From: JADGGM01 sp027307005
GTDB lineage: Bacteria > Gemmatimonadota > Gemmatimonadetes > Gemmatimonadales > Gemmatimonadaceae
Direction of reading: 5' to 3'
Length of the DNA: 64,000 nt
Assembly: GCA_035455745.1 (NCBI GenBank)
Contig: DATIEP010000088.1
Coordinates: 145,098 to 209,097 of the forward strand
The position numbers were made by a program, and so were the translations under genes. Positions 58,265-64,000 of this stretch are shown here, piece by piece. The notes below the pieces were generated by a model. The model did no database searches. It saw nothing but the letters and a program-made list of their open reading frames with translations, and was not told the DNA's origin. Positions within the stretch are counted from its first letter, which is position 1. Each line of letters begins with the position of its first letter.

Positions 58265-59490
58265 GCGCGGCATCGGCTGGCGGCGGTACGGGCGGTACGA
58301 GTGCAATGGGGGCGAGCGGGTCGTCGCGATTCCGCTTTGCCCCCATTCTCGCGGGCACCGTCATCACGCTGCTCGCGCTCTTGCTGCTCTACTCGACGGC
58401 AGAGCTGTTCCTCCTGCTCTTCATTGCCGTCCTCCTCTCGCTGTACCTCGGCGCGCTCGCCGATGGCATCCAGCGCCGCTTCGGATGGCCGCGCCGCGCC
58501 GCGGTGGCGTTGGGCATCGTCGGGTCGCTCGCCGTGTTCGTCGGCTTCCTGTGGCTGCTCGTGCCGCCGATCGTCGAGCAGACGCAAGCGTTGGTCAAGG
58601 TCCTTCCGGACACGATTCTCCGCTGGGACAGCGCGATCGATCAGGCGCTGGCGCGCAATCCCGCGCTCCGCTCGTTGTGGAATCCCGGCCAGCACCGCGT
58701 GCTGCTCGCCGTGTACGACCAGACGTCGCGCTACTTCACTGACGTGCTGCCCAAGCTGTTCGGTGCGTTAGGCTTCACGATCGAGATCGTGTCCGTCGCG
58801 ATCATGGGCGTGTACCTCACGCTGCATCCGGGACTGTACCGCGAGTACCTCATCGCGCTCTTCCCGCCGCTGCACCGCGACCTCGTGCGCAACGTGCTGG
58901 CGGACCTGTCGCGCACGCTGCGCTCCTGGATCGTCGGGCAGCTGGCCTCGATGACGCTCCTCGGCGTCCTGACGACCATCGGCCTCTGGGCGTTAGGCGT
59001 CCCGTACTGGCTCACGTTCGGGCTCTTCGCCGGGGTGGCCGCCATCGTGCCGTTCTTCGGCACCCTCACCTCGACCCTCCTGCCGGCGCTGTTCGTCCTC
59101 GGCGCCTCCGGCGGAGCGGCCCGGGCGCTCGCCGTCATTGGGTTAGGCGTGTTCATCCACCTCATCGAGGGCAATCTCGTCTCCCCGCTCATCATGCAGC
59201 GCCAGGTGAATCTCCCCCCGGTGCTGACCATCCTGAGCGTGCTCATCATGGGGAAGCTGCTGGGACCCGTCGGGCTGCTCGTGGCCGTGCCCACCCTCGT
59301 GCTGGTGGACGTGGTCGTGCGCCGCGTCTTGATGAACCGGATTTACGAGGGCCACGGATTCCGGCGGCTGGTGCGCGATCGCGCCTTCGTCGTCAAGGCG
59401 CCCGCGCCAGAAACCGACGTCGTCATTCCCGCGAACCCTCCCGACGTGCTCGCCCGCGCCGAATCGACGGCGGCCAAGCGCGTCGCCTAA
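58261..59490 (+). CDS. AI-2E/PerM-family membrane protein, 409 aa
   Basis: Eight helices in the family pattern, with the conserved C-terminal segment LIEGNLVSPLIMQRQVNLPPVLTILSVLIMGKLLGPVGLLVAVP. Members transport AI-2 or ions/protons; substrate is not predictable. The start GTG overlaps pspA. The TAA stop is within a GCCTAAC element (59485-59491) ten bases before the next gene. Confidence 0.9.
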   Translation: MSAASAGGGTGGTSAMGASGSSRFRFAPILAGTVITLLALLLLYSTAELFLLLFIAVLLSLYLGALADGIQRRFGWPRRAAVALGIVGSLAVFVGFLWLLVPPIVEQTQALVKVLPDTILRWDSAIDQALARNPALRSLWNPGQHRVLLAVYDQTSRYFTDVLPKLFGALGFTIEIVSVAIMGVYLTLHPGLYREYLIALFPPLHRDLVRNVLADLSRTLRSWIVGQLASMTLLGVLTTIGLWALGVPYWLTFGLFAGVAAIVPFFGTLTSTLLPALFVLGASGGAARALAVIGLGVFIHLIEGNLVSPLIMQRQVNLPPVLTILSVLIMGKLLGPVGLLVAVPTLVLVDVVVRRVLMNRIYEGHGFRRLVRDRAFVVKAPAPETDVVIPANPPDVLARAESTAAKRVA

Positions 59491-59499
59491 CTTACACCG

Positions 59500-60585
59500 A
59501 TGCCGTCCGATCTTCGCTTCCTGATCCTCGTCGAGGGCCAGTTCGGCCCGCTCTCGTCCAAGACCGCCAACTCCTGCATCCGCTACACACCGGATCGCGT
59601 CGCCGCCGTGCTGGACTCGCGCTTCGCCGGCACGACCGTCCAGGACGTGCTCGGCTTCGGCGGCAGCATTCCCGTGGTGGGCGCGCTCGCCGACGGACTC
59701 GCGCGCTCGCCGACGGCCCTCCTCATCGGCGTCGCCCCGCAAGGCGGCCGGCTGCCTAACGATTGGCGCGCCACCATCCTCGGCGCCATCGACGCCGGCC
59801 TCGACGTGTGGAGCGGATTGCACACGTTCCTGAGCCGCGACGAGGAATTCGCCGCCCGCGCGGCCGCGCGCGGCGTGACGCTGCACGATCTCCGCCTGCC
59901 CCCCGACGACCTGACCGTCGCCGGCGGACGGGTGCGCGATGTCGATGCAACGGTCATCCTCACGGTGGGCTCCGACTGCAACATCGGCAAAATGACGGCT
60001 GCCTTGCAGCTGCGCGACGGGCTCGCCCAACGCGGACGCGCCGTGCACTTCGCCGGCACGGGCCAAACCGGCATCCTCATCGAAGGATGGGGCATCGCCG
60101 TCGACGCCGTCATCGCCGACTTCATTGCCGGCGCCGCCGAACGTCTCGTGGTGGAAGCGGCCGAGGGCGCCGAGATCGTGCTGGTGGAAGGCCAGGGATC
60201 GCTCATCCACCCGGGGTACTCGGGCGTCACGTTAGGCCTGTTGCACGGATCGCTGCCGCACGCGCTCGTGCTCTGCACGCAGCCGTCGCGCACGGTGATC
60301 ACCAATAATCCATGGGTCAAGATCCCGCCGCTCCGCGACGTCATCGCGATCCACGATACCATGACCAGACCGTTGCGCCACGCGCCGGTCATCGCCGTCT
60401 GCCTGAATACGTACGATCTGTCGGCGCAGGCGGCCCGCGATGCCATCGCGCGCGCCCGCGATGAGACCGGCTTGCCGGCCACCGACCCGGTTCGCTTCGA
60501 TCCCGAGCCCATTGTCCAGGCGATCGACGCGTTCCACGCGCAGCGCGCGCGCAATGTTTCGCCACGCGCCGCGGCAATTCGCTAA
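59500..60585 (+). CDS. DUF1611/DgcN-like protein, 361 aa
   Basis: N-terminal Rossmann-like part (LLIGVAPQGGRLPNDWRATILGAIDAGLDVWSGLH) and a P-loop domain with GSDCNIGKMTAALQL near residues 157-171, then FAGTGQTGILIEGWGI and VLVEGQGSLIHPGYSGVTLGLLHG. This is the DUF1611 family, whose member DgcN is an N-acetyltransferase for D-glutamate catabolism. No DgcA (dipeptide epimerase) neighbour is present, so the substrate is open. Confidence 0.88.
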   Translation: MPSDLRFLILVEGQFGPLSSKTANSCIRYTPDRVAAVLDSRFAGTTVQDVLGFGGSIPVVGALADGLARSPTALLIGVAPQGGRLPNDWRATILGAIDAGLDVWSGLHTFLSRDEEFAARAAARGVTLHDLRLPPDDLTVAGGRVRDVDATVILTVGSDCNIGKMTAALQLRDGLAQRGRAVHFAGTGQTGILIEGWGIAVDAVIADFIAGAAERLVVEAAEGAEIVLVEGQGSLIHPGYSGVTLGLLHGSLPHALVLCTQPSRTVITNNPWVKIPPLRDVIAIHDTMTRPLRHAPVIAVCLNTYDLSAQAARDAIARARDETGLPATDPVRFDPEPIVQAIDAFHAQRARNVSPRAAAIR

Positions 60586-60666
60586 CAGCTCTTCCCCGAC
60601 ACACCGCGAGATTGTCGCCTGACTCTCGCGGCGGCGCCCAGCGGCGCCTCTGCCCCACGTGGTCGC

Positions 60667-61284
60667 ATGCACGGGTGGCCGATGTCTCGCATTCAACCGT
60701 CAGCACCGTCCCAGTACGAGTTTGCGTTGGTCATCCGCGGACTCCACAAATCGTTTCTCGCCGGCGTCGAAGGGTGCCAGGCTCGCGTTGCCGTGCTGAC
60801 CGGCATCGAGATGAGCGTCCGCGCGGGAGAAATCGTCGGCCTCTGCGGCGCCGTCGGCAGCGGCAAAACCACACTGCTCCTGTGCCTGGCCGGCCTCCTG
60901 CGCCCCGATGCCGGCACCATCACCGTGTGCGGAGCGCAGAGCGGACGCCTGGCGTCCTACATCGGCCCCGTCTCGTGGAGCAACTCGCGCCTCTCCCCCA
61001 GCCAACATCTCGCCCGCGCTCTCGCCGCCGCGACGCCGGTGCTGCTGCTCGATGGCGTGCTCGCCGACCTGTCCAGCGGCGCTCGCATCTTGTTAGGCGA
61101 ACTGGCGAGTCGCGGGATGACCATCGTGCTCGCGGAGCGCGAGGCCGCCGGCCTCGAGCCACTGGCCCGCCGGATCATGACGATTCGCGAAGGGACGCTC
61201 CGCACATCGGGACCCGAGCCGCACCGTAGCATGCGCAGCCCGGCGCGCGTCGCTGAGCCGAACGCGTTGGAGCGGCGACCGTGA
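60667..61284 (+). CDS. Degenerate ABC-type ATPase, 205 aa
   Basis: Walker A GAVGSGKTT (61-69) and preceding strands are typical of ABC ATPases, but the region between it and the signature is shortened and no Q-loop is seen. LSPSQHLARALA (109-120) replaces LSGGQ..R.ALARA, Walker B is VLLLDGVLADLSS with Gly130 in place of the catalytic Glu, and VLAERE replaces the H-loop His. It probably binds ATP but does not hydrolyse it, or is a decaying gene. Starts ATG 60667 or 60682. No permease is adjacent. Confidence 0.7.
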   Translation: MHGWPMSRIQPSAPSQYEFALVIRGLHKSFLAGVEGCQARVAVLTGIEMSVRAGEIVGLCGAVGSGKTTLLLCLAGLLRPDAGTITVCGAQSGRLASYIGPVSWSNSRLSPSQHLARALAAATPVLLLDGVLADLSSGARILLGELASRGMTIVLAEREAAGLEPLARRIMTIREGTLRTSGPEPHRSMRSPARVAEPNALERRP

Positions 61285-61305
61285 TGCCACTCCCCGCGAC
61301 TAACC

Positions 61306-61578
61306 TCAGCGCAGATATCGCTCGGCGGCGCGAGCGAGGGCATCATCACCTTCGGCGCGCGCACGAGCCAGAATCCGCTCGACCTCGTCACGCAGTGCGT
61401 CGGCGCCCCAGTAATAGCCGGTCGCCTCTTCCGCGCTCGCTGTCTCACCATCCACCGATGCCCGCAGCAGCACGTCCGCCGCGGCTGCCGCGAACGATGC
61501 GTCACCCCTCGGGGGCAAGTCGAAGCGCCTGCGTGGACCCCCGCCGGCGGCATCCTCATTCACGAATGCTCGCGACAT
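61306..61578 (-). CDS. Small hypothetical protein, 90 aa
   Basis: Mostly acidic and Ala-rich with an N-terminal basic/Gly stretch (AAGGGPRRRFDLPPRGDASF) and a helical C-terminal half (DALRDEVERILARARAEGDDALARAAERYL). It has codon bias of a real gene and no recognised domain. Convergent with the degenerate ABC gene, divergent from cysS with a 152-base shared region. Confidence 0.55.
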   Translation of the reverse strand: MSRAFVNEDAAGGGPRRRFDLPPRGDASFAAAAADVLLRASVDGETASAEEATGYYWGADALRDEVERILARARAEGDDALARAAERYLR

Positions 61579-61730
61579 CCGGCCCCCTGATCACGCCGCT
61601 GGCTGATGCGTGGAGAATATTGTACGGCAGCCCGCCGACCGCCTTACAGAGCCGCGTTCCGTTGACCGACTTCCCCGCGCCGCCTAGCTTGCCCGCTCGA
61701 CGACCCGCCGGTCTCTTGCAACTCGAGAGC

Positions 61731-63146
61731 ATGCCCGACTTCCGTCTCTACAATACTATGTCCCGCAGCGCGGAACCCTTCGCGCCGCAAGACGGTCGTA
61801 CAGTCCGCATGTACACCTGCGGTCCCACCGTCTACAACCCTGCCCACCTCGGCAACTTTCGTACGTTTCTGTTCGAAGACCTTCTGCGCCGCACGCTGCG
61901 GCTCGCAGGCTGGAAGGTCTACCAAGTCATGAACATCACCGATGTCGATGACAAGATCATCGGCCGCGCCGACTCGTCGGGCAAAACGATCTCGGAGGTC
62001 ACAGAGCCCGTCACCGACATCTTTCAGCGCGATCGAGAATTTCTCCGCATCGAGCCGGCAGAGATGTACCCCAAGGCAACCGAGCACATCGGTGAAATGA
62101 TCGCCCTCGTGCAGCAGCTCGTCGAAAAAGGACTCGCCTATCAGGCGGATGATCGCTCGGTCTACTTCGCCATCGCTCGATTCCCGAATTACGGCCGTCT
62201 GTCACGACTCGACACGCGCACCATTCGCCCGGGCGCCCGAGTCATCGCCGACGACTATAACAAGGAAGACGTGCGCGACTTCGCGCTCTGGAAAGCCGCA
62301 AAGCCAGAGGACGAGCGAACCCGAGCCGCATGGGACTCCCCATGGGGCCGCGGACGCCCTGGTTGGCACCTCGAGTGCTCAGCCATGGCCAGGAAGTATC
62401 TGGGCGACACGCTCGACATCCACGGCGGCGGTGTCGACCTCATCTTTCCGCACCACGAAGATGAAATCGCCCAGTCCGAAGGCGCGACCGGCGTCACGTT
62501 CAGCCGGTTCTGGTGCCATGGCGAATTCTTGCTCACCGACGGCGAGAAAATGGCCAAGCGCGTCGGAAACGTCATGAGCGTCACCGATCTACGAGACGCC
62601 GGCGTCGGCGCCGCAGCACTTCGTCACTTCGTGTTCTCGGTGCGCTACCGGCAGCAGCTCAACCTCACCGAAGAAGCCCTCGAGGCGTCCCAGCGCGCAG
62701 TCCGCAGGGTCGGCGAATTCGCCGACCGTCTCTCGGCGGCCACGTCGGGCACGCCCGGTCTCGTCGAGGCGGCCGGCACACTCGAACGCGACGCCAAAGC
62801 GGCGCTCTTCGACGACCTCAACGCGCCACAGGCCGTCGCCGCACTCTTCGACTTCATTCGCCGAGCGAACAGCGAGCTCGACCAGGCTCACGGGGACGAC
62901 AAGACGGCGCTCGAGAGAGCCCGGTCCGCGTTCGCGATGGTCAACGGCGTCCTCGACATCGTTCCGGATGCGCCTTCCGTAGCCCCGGATCTCGAAAGTT
63001 GGGTCGCATCCAAGATTTCCGCGCGAGAACAGGCACGCGCACGACGAGATTTCAACACCGCCGACAGCATCCGCCGGGAGATCGAAGCGCGTGGCATCGC
63101 CATCGAAGACACACCGCTCGGCACCAAGTGGAAGAAGGTGCGGTAG
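61731..63146 (+). CDS. cysS: Cysteinyl-tRNA synthetase
   Basis: 471-aa class I synthetase: zinc Cys30 (YTCGPTVYNPAHLGNFRTF, with HLGN as the HIGH box), GWHLECSAMARKYLG (second zinc Cys), FPHHEDEIAQSEG (zinc His/Glu) and the KMSKS loop, which is KMAKR here (GEKMAKRVGN). It charges tRNA-Cys with cysteine. ATG at 61731 is the family start. No GTTAGGC copy lies in it. Confidence 0.95.
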   Translation: MPDFRLYNTMSRSAEPFAPQDGRTVRMYTCGPTVYNPAHLGNFRTFLFEDLLRRTLRLAGWKVYQVMNITDVDDKIIGRADSSGKTISEVTEPVTDIFQRDREFLRIEPAEMYPKATEHIGEMIALVQQLVEKGLAYQADDRSVYFAIARFPNYGRLSRLDTRTIRPGARVIADDYNKEDVRDFALWKAAKPEDERTRAAWDSPWGRGRPGWHLECSAMARKYLGDTLDIHGGGVDLIFPHHEDEIAQSEGATGVTFSRFWCHGEFLLTDGEKMAKRVGNVMSVTDLRDAGVGAAALRHFVFSVRYRQQLNLTEEALEASQRAVRRVGEFADRLSAATSGTPGLVEAAGTLERDAKAALFDDLNAPQAVAALFDFIRRANSELDQAHGDDKTALERARSAFAMVNGVLDIVPDAPSVAPDLESWVASKISAREQARARRDFNTADSIRREIEARGIAIEDTPLGTKWKKVR

Positions 63147-63170
63147 CGAGAGATAGCTCACCTCTCGCGC

Positions 63171-63199
63171 TTGACTGCTTTTCGAGCGGTGAGTATGCT
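63171..63199 (+). promoter_or_regulatory. Sigma70-type promoter of the tRNA-tuf operon
   Basis: TTGACT (63171-63176) and TATGCT (63194-63199) with 17-base spacing, starting 24 bases after the cysS stop and 26 bases before the first tRNA. Strong by sequence, as expected for stable RNA. Confidence 0.7.
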
Positions 63200-63225
63200 A
63201 CATGTCTCGCGCAAAAAGGCCGTGT

Positions 63226-63298
63226 GCTGACGTAGCTCAATTGGCAGAGCACCTGATTTGTAATCAGGCGGTTGCGAGTTCGATTCTCGCCGTCAGCT
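63226..63298 (+). tRNA. tRNA-Thr (anticodon TGT)
   Basis: Acceptor GCTGACG pairs with CGTCAGC; the anticodon stem CCTGA/TCAGG holds the loop TTTGTAA with anticodon TGT (reads ACA). The T-arm contains GTTCGATTC. CCA is not encoded; 73 bases with T as discriminator. Confidence 0.95.
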
Positions 63299-63360
63299 CT
63301 GGAGCGTCAGCGCGTCGTGAGATGATTGCGACCTCGGTCCAGGCGGCTGCGAGCGGGCAC

Positions 63361-63444
63361 GGTGGGGTACCCAAGCGGCCAACGGGAGCAGACTGTAAAT
63401 CTGCCGGCTTAACGCCTACGAAGGTTCGAATCCTTCCCCCACCA
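63361..63444 (+). tRNA. tRNA-Tyr (anticodon GTA)
   Basis: Class II tRNA with a long variable arm (CGGCTTAACGCCTACG). Acceptor GGTGGGG pairs with CCCCACC, and the anticodon stem GCAGA/TCTGC holds CTGTAAA with anticodon GTA. T-arm GGTTCGAATCC. Confidence 0.96.
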
Positions 63445-63541
63445 CTGGGTGATGCAGGTGGTCGCTCTCGAGGCAGTGCCGGGAATGGGATGCGGTTCGC
63501 CGCTCGCGTCGTCGGTCGTTAGGCAAAATGAGTCGGGTAGT

Positions 63542-63614
63542 GCGGGAGTAGCTCAGCTGGTAGAGCGCAAGCCTTCCAAGCTTGATGTCGCGGGTTCGAG
63601 CCCCGTCTCCCGCT
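63542..63614 (+). tRNA. tRNA-Gly (anticodon TCC)
   Basis: Acceptor GCGGGAG pairs with CTCCCGC; anticodon stem CAAGC/GCTTG with loop CTTCCAA, anticodon TCC (reads GGA/GGG). T-arm GGGTTCGAGCCC. A GTTAGGC copy (63518-63524) lies just upstream. Confidence 0.96.
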
Positions 63615-63690
63615 CCTGGTTGGTTGCGTGGAGGGCGATCGACGGGGCACGCCGTCAGCAGGATCAACGAATCGCGCCGGAGCGAACACC

Positions 63691-63763
63691 GCTCGCGTAG
63701 CTCAGTTGGTAGAGCACACCCTTGGTAAGGGTGAGGTCATCGGTTCAATCCCGATCGCGAGCT
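63691..63763 (+). tRNA. tRNA-Thr (anticodon GGT)
   Basis: Acceptor GCTCGCG pairs with CGCGAGC; anticodon stem CACCC/GGGTG with loop TTGGTAA, anticodon GGT (reads ACC/ACU). T-arm CGGTTCAATCCCG. Confidence 0.96.
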
Positions 63764-63865
63764 TGATCACCGACCGACAGCAGTGGACAGCCCGAGCTGT
63801 CCCGATGCACCAGATGGACGAGTTTACCGTTAGGCGAACACCAACGACGAGCAGAGAACGCAGCC

Positions 63866-64000
63866 ATGGCCAAGGCAAAGTTTGAGCGGACGAAGCCGCA
63901 TGTGAACGTGGGGACGATCGGGCATGTGGACCACGGGAAGACGACGTTGACGGCGGCGATCACGGCGATCCAGGCGAAGAAGGGGTTGGCGCAGTTCACG
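63866..64000 (+). CDS. tuf: Elongation factor Tu, N-terminal part
   Basis: The frame begins MAKAKFERTKPHVNVGTIGHVDHGKTT, the EF-Tu N-terminus including the G1 loop GHVDHGKT, and runs off the window after 45 residues. EF-Tu delivers aminoacyl-tRNA to the ribosome. Its place behind four tRNA genes matches the thrU-tyrU-glyT-thrT-tufB operon of enterobacteria. Confidence 0.97.
   Translation, partial: MAKAKFERTKPHVNVGTIGHVDHGKTTLTAAITAIQAKKGLAQFT

Overview
The window is gene-dense, high-GC bacterial chromosome. No insertion sequence, prophage, CRISPR array or rRNA is visible. Most neighbouring genes overlap by 1-50 bases or sit a few bases apart, and GTG starts are common. Gene content (PadR plus ADOP-type MacB/FtsX permeases, many lipoproteins and TonB-plug-like secreted proteins, RMDN-like TPR protein, NAD-dependent ligase) together with the base composition suggests a Gemmatimonadota-like organism. 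That placement is inference; no marker was compared with a database. || Layout. 1-3.5 kb: end of an aminotransferase, a hypothetical/Lrp-type pair and two exported proteins. 3.6-8.2 kb: SbcD, SbcC and a GNAT protein. 8.3-12.3 kb: SDR epimerase, anion permease, a small 2TM protein, a candidate structured small RNA with its own promoter and terminator, and a CaCA-like antiporter. 12.5-14.9 kb: pterin cluster (PTPS with a CX5H active site, FolE, SDR) and a zinc-ribbon protein. 14.9-18.8 kb (minus): TPR protein, orphan ParA, Ig-like lipoprotein, acyl-CoA synthetase. 19-24.4 kb: a phosphoribosyltransferase, then a minus-strand run of response regulator, response regulator-GGDEF, GAF, LigA and V4R. 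24.7-29.7 kb: YtxH-like protein, RMDN-like TPR protein, pyrimidine nucleoside phosphorylase, ADOP-type permease. 29.9-37.8 kb: GyrB, a plug-like secreted protein, M28 peptidase, DciA-like protein, RecF, enoyl-CoA hydratase. 38-44.7 kb: MtnA, GlpK, YfiM-like protein, then a cytochrome c maturation operon (Cys-type CcmE, CcmF, Tat-type CcmH, CcmI-like zinc ribbon). 44.7-48.9 kb (minus): CutA, macrodomain, exported protein, ABC ATPase and ABC permease, all overlapping. 49-52 kb: PadR and a second ADOP permease. 52-57 kb: UvrA and split L-serine dehydratase. 57-61 kb: CesT/YbjN-like protein, PspA, AI-2E/PerM protein, DUF1611/DgcN-like protein and a degenerate ABC ATPase. 61-64 kb: small conserved-looking protein, CysS, four tRNAs (Thr-Tyr-Gly-Thr) and the start of tuf. 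|| The most striking signal is not a gene. The 7-mer GTTAGGC (or GCCTAAC) occurs 79 times by my hand count, about once per 0.8 kb, 41 times in one orientation and 38 in the other. A composition-only expectation is roughly seven. Inside genes it forces the otherwise rare Leu codon TTA, at gene ends it supplies TAA/TAG stops, and at one convergent junction two copies meet as a perfect palindrome. This resembles the logic of DNA uptake sequences. It is missing from the first 4.7 kb.
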